A stretch of DNA of 64,000 nt from Streptomyces rhizosphaerihabitans (GTDB taxonomy: Bacteria; Actinomycetota; Actinomycetes; Streptomycetales; Streptomycetaceae), in assembly GCF_025399795.1 (NCBI RefSeq), contig NZ_JAODTZ010000007.1:62001-126000 (forward strand). Reading direction: 5' to 3'. The translations under genes were made by a program, and so were the position numbers. Numbering within the stretch: position 1 is the stretch's first letter; each line of letters begins with the position of its first letter. The notes under the pieces were generated by a model. It saw nothing but the letters and a program-made list of their open reading frames with translations, ran no database searches and was not told the origin of the DNA. Positions 19,349-28,497 of the stretch are shown here, one piece after another.

Positions 19349-20305
19349 GTGGCCGTGACCCAGAATCAGCCACCGGGCACACCCCGGGCCCGCGTTCCAG
19401 GGCCGCAGCAGCCCCCGCCGTCCCACCCTCGGATCCCCGTCGGCCTCTGGAAGCGCTGCCTGGGCATCGGGCTGGCCCTCTGGGCTCTGGCCGCGATCGT
19501 CACGTACGCCGCGACAAGCGCCGCACCGCTGCCGGCCCTGATCCTGCTCGGCAGCTTTCCGGTGCCCGTGGCCTTCGTGCTCCGGGCGTACGAGCGGCAC
19601 GGCCGCGACCTGGGCGTGAACCTGATCCTCGGCTGTTTCCTGACCGGTGGCACCCTCGGAGCGCTCGGCGCGTCCGTGACGGAGTACCAACTGCCGCACC
19701 CCTCGCTGTGGATGTACGCCGGTGCCGGCCTGATCGAGGAGGCGGTGAAGCTCGGCGCGCTGGTGTACGTGCTGCGCCGCCAACCCTGGATCCGCGGGCC
19801 GCGGGCCGGCCTGGTGCTCGGCGCGACGCTCGGGTTCGGCTTCGCGGCCCTGGAGGGCGCGGGCCACGCCTTCGACGCGGCCGTGTCCCTGCAGGGCGTC
19901 GATCTGCGCACGCTCCTGGGGGCCGAGGTCCTGCGCGGGGTGCTCACCCCCTTCGGGCACGGCCTGTGGACCGCGGTCACGGGTGCGGTGCTGCTCGCCT
20001 ACCGCCGCCCGGACGGGCGCTTCCGGCTCACCGCTCCGGTGCTCGGCACCTGCCTCGGCGTCTCCCTGCTGCACGCGCTGCGGGACTCCACGGACGGGAT
20101 CGCTCTGTGGCTGGTGGCGCGGCTGAGCCGCGCGGGACTCGACCGGACGCTGTTCGGTCCGGGCCGGCTGCCGCGGCCCACCGGCGCACAGGACCACCTC
20201 TTCACGCTGCTCTCGGTGGGCGGCCTGTTCCTCGTCGCGCTCGCGGGGGTGGCCTGGGCGCGCTCGCTGGCGCGCCGCGACGCCACTTGGAGAAATACCC
20301 CCTAG
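19349..20305 (+). CDS. PrsW-family intramembrane metalloprotease
   Basis: 318 residues, about eight membrane segments after a Pro-rich head. The family motifs are visible: LIEEAVKLG (EExxK), LGFGFAALEGAGH (FxxxE) and two histidine-containing helices, LTPFGHGLWTA and SLLHALRD. PrsW of Bacillus cleaves an anti-sigma factor in the membrane; the target here is unknown. The GTG at 19349 has GGAGG 7-9 nt upstream. Its stop codon (20303-20305) lies inside the copper operator and promoter of copZ, so transcription through this gene would run into copZ. A 12-bp palindrome GATCCGCGGATC (19233-19244) lies upstream. Confidence 0.88.
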   Translation: MAVTQNQPPGTPRARVPGPQQPPPSHPRIPVGLWKRCLGIGLALWALAAIVTYAATSAAPLPALILLGSFPVPVAFVLRAYERHGRDLGVNLILGCFLTGGTLGALGASVTEYQLPHPSLWMYAGAGLIEEAVKLGALVYVLRRQPWIRGPRAGLVLGATLGFGFAALEGAGHAFDAAVSLQGVDLRTLLGAEVLRGVLTPFGHGLWTAVTGAVLLAYRRPDGRFRLTAPVLGTCLGVSLLHALRDSTDGIALWLVARLSRAGLDRTLFGPGRLPRPTGAQDHLFTLLSVGGLFLVALAGVAWARSLARRDATWRNTP

Positions 20306-20314
20306 GGGTATAGT
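20287..20314 (+). promoter_or_regulatory. CsoR-type copper operator and copZ promoter
   Basis: ATACCCC(CTA)GGGGTAT at 20295-20311 is the actinobacterial CsoR box. It sits between a -35 TTGGAG (20287-20292) and a -10 TATAGT (20309-20314) with a 16-bp spacer, so a bound repressor would cover the promoter. It overlaps the last codons of the prsW-like gene. Confidence 0.85.
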
Positions 20315-20399
20315 GTGGTGAACATGGAGGGGAACCCTGGGATCCCAGAGATCCCTCCCGTACACGCACGCACCGGACGCCTCGACGAGGAGTAACGCC

Positions 20400-20639
20400 A
20401 TGACCGCCCAGACCGGCACCCCGGGTTCCGTCACCACCGTCTACCAGGTGAGCGGCATGAGCTGCGGACACTGTGAAGGCTCCATCAGCGGCGAGATCTC
20501 CCGGATCCCCGGTGTGAGTTCAGTGAAGGCCGTCGCCTCGACCGGCGAGGTCACCGTCGTCTCCGGGACCGCGCTCGACGAGAGCGCCGTCCGCGCCGCG
20601 GTGGACGAGGCGGGCTTCGAGCTCGTCGGCCTGGCCTGA
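20400..20639 (+). CDS. copZ: Copper chaperone (HMA domain)
   Basis: 79 residues, a single heavy-metal-associated domain with GMSCGHC (Cys22 and Cys25) and a ferredoxin-like beta-alpha-beta pattern ending AVDEAGFELVGLA. It carries Cu(I) to the exporter encoded 91 bp downstream. GAGGAG precedes the ATG. Control by the CsoR-type operator upstream means induction by excess copper. Confidence 0.95.
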   Translation: MTAQTGTPGSVTTVYQVSGMSCGHCEGSISGEISRIPGVSSVKAVASTGEVTVVSGTALDESAVRAAVDEAGFELVGLA

Positions 20640-20729
20640 GCGGACCAGCACCCCTTCTCCTTCGCACCGGGCCGTGCCGACCGGCTGATACCGGCTCCGC
20701 GCGGCCCGGCTCATTCCTGGAGCCGGACC

Positions 20730-22973
20730 ATGACCACCGCAGCACCCGAGACGCCCATAGGCACGACCTCGGACGTCGAACTCTCCATCGGCGGGATGAC
20801 CTGCGCCTCCTGCGCGGCCCGCGTCGAGAAGAAGCTCAACCGCATGGACGGCGTCACCGCCACCGTCAACTTCGCGACGGAGAAGGCCAAGGTCTCCTAC
20901 CCCGAGGGGGTACAGGTCGCCGATCTGATCGCCACGGTGGTGAAGACGGGCTACACCGCCGAGGAACCCCCGCCGCCCGCGGCGCCCCAGGAGGCGGCAC
21001 CGCCTGCCGACGACGACCCCGAAACGGCCTCCCTGCGCCGGCGGCTGACCGTCTCCGCGCTGCTCGCCCTGCCCGTCGTCCTCATGTCGATGGTCCCGGC
21101 CCTCCAGTTCGACAACTGGCAGTGGCTCTCGCTGACGCTCGCCGCGCCTGTCGTGGTCTGGGGCGGGCTGCCCTTCCACCGGGCCGCCCTGACAAACGCG
21201 CGGCACGGCGCGGCCACCATGGACACCCTGGTCTCGGTCGGCACCCTCGCCGCGTTCGGCTGGTCCCTGTGGGCGCTGTTCTTCGGCGACGCGGGGATGC
21301 CGGGCATGCGGCACGGCTTCGAGTTCACCGTCTCCCGTACGGACGGGGCGTCCACGCTCTACCTCGAGGTCGCCGCGGGCGTCATCGCGTTCATCCTGCT
21401 CGGCCGCTTCCTGGAGGCCCGCTCCAAGCGGCGCGCGGGGGCGGCGCTGCGGGCGCTGATGGAGCTCGGCGCCAAGGACGTCCGGGTCCTGCGGGACGGC
21501 CGCGAGGTCCGCCTCCCGGTGGCACAGCTGGCGGTCGGCGACCGCTTCGTCGTACGGCCCGGCGAGAAGATCGCCACGGACGGGACCGTCGTCGAGGGCG
21601 TGTCGGCCGTGGACGCGTCCATGCTGACCGGCGAGTCGGTGCCGGTGGACGTGACCGTCGGGGACACCGTCACCGGTGCGACCGTGAACGCCGGGGGCCG
21701 GCTCGTCGTCGAGGCCACCCGGATCGGCGCGGACACCCAGCTCGCGCGGATGGCCCGCCTCGTCGAGGACGCGCAGAACGGCAAGGCCGAGGTGCAGCGT
21801 CTCGCCGACCGCATCTCCGGGGTCTTCGTGCCCATCGTGCTGATCGTCGCACTCGGCACGTTCGCGGCCTGGATCGCGGTCACCGGCGACACGGTCGCGG
21901 CCTTCACCGCCGCCGTGGCGGTGCTGATCATCGCCTGCCCGTGCGCGCTCGGCCTGGCCACCCCGACCGCCCTGATGGTCGGCACGGGCCGCGGCGCCCA
22001 GCTGGGGATCCTCATCAAGGGACCCGAGGTCCTGGAGTCCACTCGCCGCGTCGACACCGTCCTGCTGGACAAGACCGGCACGGTGACCACGGGACGCATG
22101 AGCCTGCACGAGGTGTACGTCGTCGACGGCACCGCCGAGAAGGACGTCCTGCGGCTCGCCGGAGCCCTGGAACACGCCTCGGAGCATCCGATTGCCCGAG
22201 CGATCGCGGCAGGCGCTCAGGAGCGCACAGGCGGCCTTCCCGCGCCGGAACACTTCGAGAACGTGCCGGGCCGAGGCGTACACGGACGGGTGGACGGCCA
22301 CGACGTCACCGTCGGCCGGTTCCCGGGCGCGCTCCCCGAAGCGCTTGCGGACGCGAAGAACGCGGCCGAGGCGGCGGGCCGCACGGCCGTCGTGGTCGCC
22401 CTGGACGGCGCGCCGGTGGGTGTCGTGACCGTCGCCGACACGGTCAAGGAGACCAGCGCCGAGGCCGTACGCGAACTGCGCGCCCTCGGGCTCACACCGA
22501 TGCTGCTGACCGGGGACAACCGGGCGGTCGCCGAGGCCGTGGCACGGGCGGTGGGCATCGGCTCCGCCGACGTGATCGCCGAGGTGCTGCCCGAGGACAA
22601 GGTCGCCGTGGTCCAGCGGCTGCAGCGCGAGGGGCGGACCGTCGCGATGGTCGGCGACGGGGTGAACGACGCGGCGGCGCTCGCCACCGCGGATCTGGGC
22701 CTCGCGATGGGAACGGGGACGGACGCGGCGATCGAGGCGAGCGATCTGACGCTCGTGCGGGGGGACCTTCGGGTGGCCGCCGACGCGATCCGGCTGGCGC
22801 GCCGCACCCTGTCGACGATCAAGGGAAACCTGGTCTGGGCCTTCGGCTACAACGTGGCGGCGCTTCCGCTGGCCGCCACCGGCCTGCTGAACCCCATGAT
22901 CGCGGGAGCGGCGATGGCCTTCTCGTCCGTCTTCGTGGTCACGAACAGCCTTCGACTGAGAGCATTCGCGTGA
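20730..22973 (+). CDS. copA: Copper-exporting P1B-type ATPase
   Basis: 747 residues. One N-terminal HMA domain (GGMTCASC, Cys25/Cys28), then eight membrane helices with the actuator TGESVP, the copper-channel motif [13 protein letters not shown] (CPC near residue 400), the phosphorylation site DKTGTVTTG (about 445), the HP motif in [10 protein letters not shown], the ATP-binding [10 protein letters not shown], and the last-helix residues NMI-equivalent [14 protein letters not shown]. The CPC plus Met/Ser pattern is P1B-1, Cu(I) efflux. It follows copZ on the same strand. Confidence 0.96.
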   Translation: MTTAAPETPIGTTSDVELSIGGMTCASCAARVEKKLNRMDGVTATVNFATEKAKVSYPEGVQVADLIATVVKTGYTAEEPPPPAAPQEAAPPADDDPETASLRRRLTVSALLALPVVLMSMVPALQFDNWQWLSLTLAAPVVVWGGLPFHRAALTNARHGAATMDTLVSVGTLAAFGWSLWALFFGDAGMPGMRHGFEFTVSRTDGASTLYLEVAAGVIAFILLGRFLEARSKRRAGAALRALMELGAKDVRVLRDGREVRLPVAQLAVGDRFVVRPGEKIATDGTVVEGVSAVDASMLTGESVPVDVTVGDTVTGATVNAGGRLVVEATRIGADTQLARMARLVEDAQNGKAEVQRLADRISGVFVPIVLIVALGTFAAWIAVTGDTVAAFTAAVAVLIIACPCALGLATPTALMVGTGRGAQLGILIKGPEVLESTRRVDTVLLDKTGTVTTGRMSLHEVYVVDGTAEKDVLRLAGALEHASEHPIARAIAAGAQERTGGLPAPEHFENVPGRGVHGRVDGHDVTVGRFPGALPEALADAKNAAEAAGRTAVVVALDGAPVGVVTVADTVKETSAEAVRELRALGLTPMLLTGDNRAVAEAVARAVGIGSADVIAEVLPEDKVAVVQRLQREGRTVAMVGDGVNDAAALATADLGLAMGTGTDAAIEASDLTLVRGDLRVAADAIRLARRTLSTIKGNLVWAFGYNVAALPLAATGLLNPMIAGAAMAFSSVFVVTNSLRLRAFA

Positions 22974-23555
22974 CGACGGACCATGAGTCCCCCTAGAGTC
23001 CAACGCGAGCCTCACATAAGCTCTTCACAAGGCTCGCGCATCTTCCTTACGCTTGGTCCTCGATTCCCATACCGGGTCTCTTGCCTATCTTCAGGACATA
23101 TGCAAGAGACTCAGATCACAGTGATGTGAACGTAACCACCGAAGGGGTTCGTCAGTCTAAGTTGGCGATGTCAGAAGCGTCTTGGGGGGCGCGACTGGCA
23201 TCTGGGGATGTCTTGGGGGACGTTCCCGGAAATTGCGTCGCCGGGGCACGTACAGCGGGGAGCTTTGAGCGGCCCTCCCGATCCGTACGCGTCCCGGCAG
23301 ATCGCACCGCACCACCGCACTACGGCGAGTTCCGCTCGCCCGGCTACACCGCCGGCCCCGTGCCGGCACACAGCGATTCAGGCGCTGTCCCACAGACGCC
23401 CGGCCGGATCCCGTGGGGGGAATCCGCACCGGGACAAGGAAAGCGCCCTGACTGCCGGCCCGTGGGGGGACCAGTAGCAGGGCGCTTTCCGTTTTTTGCG
23501 TTGGTACGGGTTTCACCGGGCCCCGCCTACGGAGCCCGGTGATCGCGTGCGAGCC
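22974..23555. other. 582-bp region without a recognised gene; possible untranslated transcript
   Basis: An inverted repeat GCGAGCC (23005-23011)/GGCTCGC (23031-23037) could end copA. The stretch to about 23200 is lower in GC than the genes around it and includes the palindrome ATCACAGTGAT (23115-23125) and two similar CTTGGGGG motifs near 23180 and 23210. The region closes with a strong rightward intrinsic terminator (23438-23498). An open frame from about 23126 to 23542 exists but has no recognised domain and runs through the terminator. Confidence 0.4.
23438..23498 (+). terminator. Strong Rho-independent terminator
   Basis: GGAAAGCGCCCTG (23438-23450) pairs perfectly with 23478-23490 and is followed by GTTTTTT. 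Its orientation is rightward, yet the nearest known rightward gene, copA, ends about 460 bp before it. Confidence 0.85.
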
Positions 23556-24845
23556 TCAGCGGGCCTCGACCGGCACGAAGTCGCGCTCGACGACACCCGT
23601 GTAGATCTGGCGCGGGCGGCCGATGCGGGAGCCGGGCTCCTTGATCATCTCGTGCCACTGGGCGATCCAGCCCGGCAGCCGGCCGAGGGCGAACAGGACC
23701 GTGAACATCTCGGTCGGGAAGCCCATGGCCCGGTAGATCAGACCCGTGTAGAAGTCGACGTTCGGGTAGAGGTTGCGCGAGACGAAGTACTCGTCGGAGA
23801 GCGCGTGCTCCTCCAGCTTGAGGGCGATGTCCAGCAGCTCGTCGGACTTGCCGAGAGCGGAGAGGACGTCGTGCGCCGCGGCCTTGATGATCTTCGCGCG
23901 CGGGTCGAACGACTTGTACACCCGGTGGCCGAAGCCCATCAGGCGGACGCCGTCCTCCTTGTTCTTCACCTTGCGGATGAAGGAGTCGACGTCGCCGCCG
24001 TTGGCCTTGATGCCCTCGAGCATCTCCAGGACGGACTGGTTGGCGCCGCCGTGCAGCGGGCCCCACAGCGCGGAGATGCCGGCGGAGATCGAGGCGAACA
24101 TGTTCGCCTGCGAGGAGCCGACCAGACGCACGGTGGAGGTCGAACAGTTCTGCTCGTGGTCGGCGTGCAGGATCAGCAGCTTGTCCAGCGCGGAGACGAC
24201 CACCGGGTCGAGCTCGTACTCCTGCGCGGGGACCGAGAAGGTCATGCGCAGGAAGTTCTCGACGTACCCGAGGTCGTTGCGCGGGTAGACGAAGGGGTGG
24301 CCGATCGACTTCTTGTACGCGTACGCCGCGATCGTCGGCAGCTTGGCGAGCAGCCGGATCGTGGAGAGGTTGCGCTGCTTCTCGTCGAACGGGTTGTGGC
24401 TGTCCTGGTAGAAGGTCGACAGCGCCGAGACGACCGACGACAGCATCGCCATCGGGTGGGCGTCACGGGGGAAGCCCCTGTAGAAATTCTTGACGTCCTC
24501 GTGCAGCAGGGTGTGCTGCGTGATTTCGTTCTTGAAGGTGGAGAGCTCGTCGACGTTCGGGAGCTCGCCGTTGATCAGCAGGTAGGCCACCTCCAGGAAG
24601 GTGGAACGCTCGGCCAGCTGCTCGATCGGGTAGCCGCGGTAGCGGAGGATGCCCTGCTCACCGTCGAGATAGGTGATCGCGGATTTGTAGGCGGCGGTAT
24701 TGCCGTACCCACTGTCCAGCGTCACCAGACCGGTCTGGGCGCGGAGCTTGCCGATGTCGAAGCCCTTGTCGCCGACGGTGCTGTCGATCACCGGGTAGGT
24801 GTATTCGCCATCGCCGTACCGCAGTACTACAGAGTTGTCGCTCAC
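23556..24845 (-). CDS. gltA: Citrate synthase
   Basis: 429 residues, type II citrate synthase. It opens SDNSVVLRYGDGEYTYPVIDSTVGD with a short N-terminal beta domain. Active-site histidines lie in LHADHEQNCST and GFGHRVYKSFDPRA, and the aspartate near the C-terminus in NVDFYTGLIYRAMGFP. It condenses acetyl-CoA and oxaloacetate at the entry of the TCA cycle. The GTG at 24845 has GAGGGA 5 nt upstream and gives the usual N-terminus; the upstream extension to 24902 is basic and unlike the family. Monocistronic. Confidence 0.96.
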   Translation of the reverse strand: MSDNSVVLRYGDGEYTYPVIDSTVGDKGFDIGKLRAQTGLVTLDSGYGNTAAYKSAITYLDGEQGILRYRGYPIEQLAERSTFLEVAYLLINGELPNVDELSTFKNEITQHTLLHEDVKNFYRGFPRDAHPMAMLSSVVSALSTFYQDSHNPFDEKQRNLSTIRLLAKLPTIAAYAYKKSIGHPFVYPRNDLGYVENFLRMTFSVPAQEYELDPVVVSALDKLLILHADHEQNCSTSTVRLVGSSQANMFASISAGISALWGPLHGGANQSVLEMLEGIKANGGDVDSFIRKVKNKEDGVRLMGFGHRVYKSFDPRAKIIKAAAHDVLSALGKSDELLDIALKLEEHALSDEYFVSRNLYPNVDFYTGLIYRAMGFPTEMFTVLFALGRLPGWIAQWHEMIKEPGSRIGRPRQIYTGVVERDFVPVEAR

Positions 24846-24952
24846 GTCATCCCTCACCGACGTTGTGCCTCTTCTTCGAGGTGCCCTGACTGTCTCTACC
24901 ATCCCCCATTTGGCCCTGGAGAGTGCACTCGGGGTCGACCATTGGGCCTATT

Positions 24953-24971
24953 GGCGGCACTGAGTGCCGCC
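24953..24971. promoter_or_regulatory. Inverted repeat upstream of gltA
   Basis: GGCGGCACT and AGTGCCGCC flank a single G: a perfect 19-nt palindrome about 110 bp upstream of the gltA start, with another palindrome GAGTGCACTC at 24921-24930. These may be an operator or a leader hairpin. The rest of 24846-25130 shows no gene. Confidence 0.45.
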
Positions 24972-25130
24972 AACCTGCTCATCCTGCCCCGTTCGCCACG
25001 CAACTGGAAGTGCTCTGTGACCTTCGTGACTCGTTTGATCGATCATTTTTTGCGATGAACCGCGTCTCGCGCCCGAAAGGCCCCGTTCAGCGCTCGAACA
25101 GGCCGGTTCGCCTCGCGAGGAGGCGGTGGT

Positions 25131-27386
25131 TCACGAGCCGGACAGCCGGAAGTCCAGGGCCGTGCACCGGCGTCCCGCGGACACCGTACGCACCGCCTGG
25201 CCTATCGCCTTGCGCGAACCGACGAGGACGACCAGCTTCTTGGCCCGGGTGACCGCCGTGTAGAGCAGATTGCGCTGAAGCATCATCCAGGCGCCCGTGG
25301 TCACCGGGATCACCACCGCCGGGTACTCGCTGCCCTGGGAGCGGTGGATGGTCACCGCGTAGGCGTGGGCCAGTTCGTCGAGTTCGTCGAACTCGTACGG
25401 CACCTCCTCGTCCTCGTCCGTGCGCACCGTCAGACGCTGTTCGACCTCGTCGAGCGAGGTGACGACGCCCACGGTGCCGTTGAAGACGCCGTTCTCGCCC
25501 TTCTCGTAGTTGTTGCGGATCTGGGTGACCTTGTCCCCGACCCGGAAGACCCGGCCGCCGAACCGCTTCTCGGCGAGGTCGGGGCGGCCCGGGGTGATGG
25601 CCTGCTGGAGCAGTCCGTTCAGGTGACCCGCGCCGGCCGGGCCCCGGTGCATGGGAGCGAGGACCTGGATGTCCCGGCGGGGGTCCAGACCGAATCTGGC
25701 CGGAATCCGCCGGGCCGCCACGTCGACGGTGAGCCGCCCGGCCTCCTCGGTGTCGTCCTCGACGAACAGGAAGAAGTCCTTCATGCCGTCGGTGACCGGG
25801 TGCTGCCCGGAGTTGATCCGGTGCGCGTTGCTCACCACCCCGGACTGCTGGGCCTGGCGGAAGACCTTGGTGAGGCGCACCGCCGGGACCGGGCCGCGGT
25901 CGGCGAGCAGATCACGCAGCACCTCGCCCGCGCCGACGCTCGGCAGCTGGTCGACATCGCCGACGAAGAGCAGGTGGGCGCCCGGGGGCACCGCCTTGAC
26001 CAGCTTGTTGGCGAGCAGCAGGTCGAGCATGGAGGCCTCGTCCACGACGACCAGGTCGGCGTCCAGCGGCCGGTCCTTGTCATAGGCCGCGTCGCCGCCC
26101 GGCTTGAGCTCCAGGAGCCGGTGCACGGTGGAGGCCTCGGCTCCGGTCAGCTCGGCAAGGCGCTTGGCGGCCCGGCCGGTGGGCGCGGCGAGAACCACCT
26201 TGGCCCCCTTGGCGCGGGCCAGCTCCACGATCGAGCGGACCGTGAACGACTTGCCGCAGCCCGGGCCTCCGGTGAGCACGGCGACCTTCTCGGTGAGCGC
26301 GAGCCGGACCGCCGCCTCCTGCTCGGGGGCCAGCTCCGCGCCCGTACGCCCTCTCAGCCAGGCCAGTGCCTTGTCCCAGACCACGTCGTGGAAGCCGGGC
26401 ATCCGGTCCCGGTCGCTGCGCAGCAGGCGCAGCAGCTGCGCGGAGAGCGAGAGTTCGGCGCGGTGGAAGGGGACGAGGTAGACGGCCGTCACCGGGTCAC
26501 CGCCTTCCGGGCCCGGAACCCTCTCCCGTACGACACCGGGGTCCTCGCCCTCTTCCGCGGGCGCCGCGAGCTCGGCCAGGCACTCGATGACCAGGCCGGT
26601 GTCGACCTGGAGCAGCTTCACGGCGTCCGCGATCAGCCGCTCCTCGGGGAGGTAGCAGTGGCCCTGGTCGGTGGACTGCGACAGGGCGTACTGAAGGCCG
26701 GCCTTGACGCGCTCCGGGCTGTCGTGCGGGATGCCGACGGACTGGGCGATCTTGTCTGCGGTGAGGAAGCCGATGCCCCAGACGTCGGACGCCAGGCGGT
26801 AGGGCTGGTTCTTCACGACCGAGATCGACGCGTCGCCGTACTTCTTGTAGATGCGGACCGCGATGGACGTGGACACCTCGACGGTCTGGAGGAAGAGCAT
26901 GACCTCCTTGATCGCCTTCTGCTCCTCCCAGGCGTCGGCGATCCTCCCCGTGCGCTTGGGGCCGAGTCCCGGGACCTCGATGAGCCGCTTCGGCTCCTCC
27001 TCGATGATCCGCAGGGTGTCCAGGCCGAAGTGCTGGGTGATGCGGTCGGCGAAGACCGGGCCGATGCCCTTGACCAGGCCGGAGCCGAGATAGCGGCGAA
27101 TGCCCTGGACGGTGGCCGGGAGCATCGTCGTGTAGTTCTCGACGGTGAACTGTTTGCCGTACTGCGGGTGGGAGCCCCAGCGGCCCTCCATGCGCAGGGA
27201 CTCGCCGACCTGGGCGCCGAGCAGCGAGCCGACGACGGTGAGCAGATCGCCGGCGCCGCGGCCGGTGTCGACCCGGGCGACCGTGTATCCGTTCTCCTCG
27301 TTGGCGTACGTGATGCGTTCGAGCACGCCTTCCAGCGTGGCCAGTCGCCGCTCACCCGTCTGGGCGGCCCCCGCCTGATCGGTCAT
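25131..27386 (-). CDS. recD2: RecD2-type ATP-dependent DNA helicase
   Basis: 751 residues. The N-terminal OB-like part (LEGVLERITYANEENGYTVARV) and helix-hairpin-helix region (GSGLVKGIGPVFADRI, PGLGPKRTGRIADAW) are typical of RecD2, which works without RecBC. Helicase motifs: Walker A LTGGPGCGKSFT (about 375), Walker B VVDEASMLD, motif III VGDVDQLPSVGAG, and the C-terminal VTIHRSQGSEYP and YTAVTRAKK. It unwinds DNA 5' to 3' in repair or recombination. The start MTDQAGAAQ at 27386 is chosen because the upstream extension is arginine-rich. No SD is obvious. Confidence 0.94.
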   Translation of the reverse strand: MTDQAGAAQTGERRLATLEGVLERITYANEENGYTVARVDTGRGAGDLLTVVGSLLGAQVGESLRMEGRWGSHPQYGKQFTVENYTTMLPATVQGIRRYLGSGLVKGIGPVFADRITQHFGLDTLRIIEEEPKRLIEVPGLGPKRTGRIADAWEEQKAIKEVMLFLQTVEVSTSIAVRIYKKYGDASISVVKNQPYRLASDVWGIGFLTADKIAQSVGIPHDSPERVKAGLQYALSQSTDQGHCYLPEERLIADAVKLLQVDTGLVIECLAELAAPAEEGEDPGVVRERVPGPEGGDPVTAVYLVPFHRAELSLSAQLLRLLRSDRDRMPGFHDVVWDKALAWLRGRTGAELAPEQEAAVRLALTEKVAVLTGGPGCGKSFTVRSIVELARAKGAKVVLAAPTGRAAKRLAELTGAEASTVHRLLELKPGGDAAYDKDRPLDADLVVVDEASMLDLLLANKLVKAVPPGAHLLFVGDVDQLPSVGAGEVLRDLLADRGPVPAVRLTKVFRQAQQSGVVSNAHRINSGQHPVTDGMKDFFLFVEDDTEEAGRLTVDVAARRIPARFGLDPRRDIQVLAPMHRGPAGAGHLNGLLQQAITPGRPDLAEKRFGGRVFRVGDKVTQIRNNYEKGENGVFNGTVGVVTSLDEVEQRLTVRTDEDEEVPYEFDELDELAHAYAVTIHRSQGSEYPAVVIPVTTGAWMMLQRNLLYTAVTRAKKLVVLVGSRKAIGQAVRTVSAGRRCTALDFRLSGS

Positions 27387-27456
27387 GATCCGACGGTACC
27401 GCCCGCCTCCGACAGCGCTCCGTCGCTGTGGACAACTCACCCGACCGGGGCCCGCG

Positions 27457-27495
27457 AAAAATTTCGAGGGGCCCGGTCAGTCGACCGGGCCCCTC
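27457..27495 (-). terminator. Intrinsic terminator after the TIM-barrel/DUF993 operon
   Basis: GAGGGGCCCGGTC (27466-27478) pairs perfectly with 27483-27495, loop AGTC. Read leftwards it is followed by GAAATTTTTCG, so it ends the operon that stops at 27637. The remaining 27387-27636 holds no gene. Confidence 0.85.
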
Positions 27496-27636
27496 GGCTT
27501 TCCCCTCCGTATCAGAACCCCCGCGATCCCCCCGGATCCCCCTCCAAAGGTCCTGATGCCACGTACGACACTCGAGGTCGGGGAAGGGTTGCACGGACTT
27601 CGAAAGATTTTTTCGGACGACCGCGGCCGTACGAAA

Positions 27637-28497
27637 TCACCGCTGGTCCGGCGGTGCTTCGGTGCGGTCCCCGGCGTGCTCCAGGAACCGTGCCGCCGTC
27701 TCGGCCAGCACCTCGCGTCCGTCCCGGGCCCACAGCGCGTCGTTGAAGAGTTCGACCTCGATGGGTCCGGTGTAGCCCGCCGCCTCGACATGACCCCGCC
27801 AGGCGCGCAGGTCGATCGAGCCGTCACCGAGCTGGCCGCGGCCGTTGAGGACGCCTTCGGGAAGCGGGGTGGTCCAGTCGGCGAGCTGGAAGGTGTGGAT
27901 GCGGCCCCCGGCCCCCGCGCGGGCGATCTGGGCGGGAGCCGTGTCGTCCCACCAGAGGTGGTAGGTGTCGACGGTGACGCCCACCTGGTCCGCGGGGAAG
28001 CGTTCCGCGAGGTCCAGCGCCTGGGCGAGCGTGGAGACCACGCAGCGGTCGGCGGCGTACATGGGGTGGAGCGGTTCGACGGCCAGCCGTACGCCGCGGG
28101 AGGCGGCGTACGGGCCCAGCTCGCCGAGCGCCTCGGCGATGCGCTCTCGGGCGCCGTGCAGGTCCTTCGAGCCGGACGGCAGGCCGCCGGAGACCAGGAC
28201 GAGGGTGTCGGTTCCGAGGGTCGCGGCCTCGTCGACGGCCGCCCGGTTGTCGTCCAGGGCGCGCTGTCTCTCCCCCGGGTCGATCGCGGTGAGGAAGCCG
28301 CCCCGGCAGAGGGTGGTGACGGCCAGGCCGGCGTCGTGGACGAGTTTCGCGGTGGCGTCGAGGCCGTAGGACCGCACGGGTTCGCGCCAGAGGCCGACGC
28401 CGGGGACGCCCGTCTCCAGGCAGGCTTCGACGAGTTCGGGCATCGAAAGCTGCTTGACCGTCATCTGGTTGACGGAGAAGCGGGCGAGGCCGCTCAT
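27637..28497 (-). CDS. Sugar phosphate isomerase/epimerase (AP-endonuclease-2 TIM barrel)
   Basis: 286 residues, the same fold as hydroxypyruvate isomerase and IolE/IolI. Metal-ligand candidates: LAVEPLHPMYAADR (Glu, His), VGVTVDTYHLWWDD (Asp, His) and GPIEVELFND near the C-terminus (Glu); the N-terminal FSVNQMTVKQLSMPELVEAC is typical of the sugar-isomerase branch. It ends the leftward three-gene operon and its ATG overlaps the DUF993 stop (ATGA), so the isomerase is made with the oxidoreductase and aldolase-like protein. Substrate unknown. Confidence 0.87.
   Translation of the reverse strand: MSGLARFSVNQMTVKQLSMPELVEACLETGVPGVGLWREPVRSYGLDATAKLVHDAGLAVTTLCRGGFLTAIDPGERQRALDDNRAAVDEAATLGTDTLVLVSGGLPSGSKDLHGARERIAEALGELGPYAASRGVRLAVEPLHPMYAADRCVVSTLAQALDLAERFPADQVGVTVDTYHLWWDDTAPAQIARAGAGGRIHTFQLADWTTPLPEGVLNGRGQLGDGSIDLRAWRGHVEAAGYTGPIEVELFNDALWARDGREVLAETAARFLEHAGDRTEAPPDQR

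Noticed and set aside
23126..23542. Possible protein of about 139 residues between copA and gltA.
   Set aside because: No ribosome binding site worth noting, no recognisable fold, and the frame runs through a strong intrinsic terminator. Kept as a possible untranslated transcript instead.
24846..24902. Longer N-terminus for citrate synthase (MVETVRAPRRR...).
   Set aside because: Basic and unlike the family; the GTG at 24845 with GAGGGA gives the usual N-terminus.
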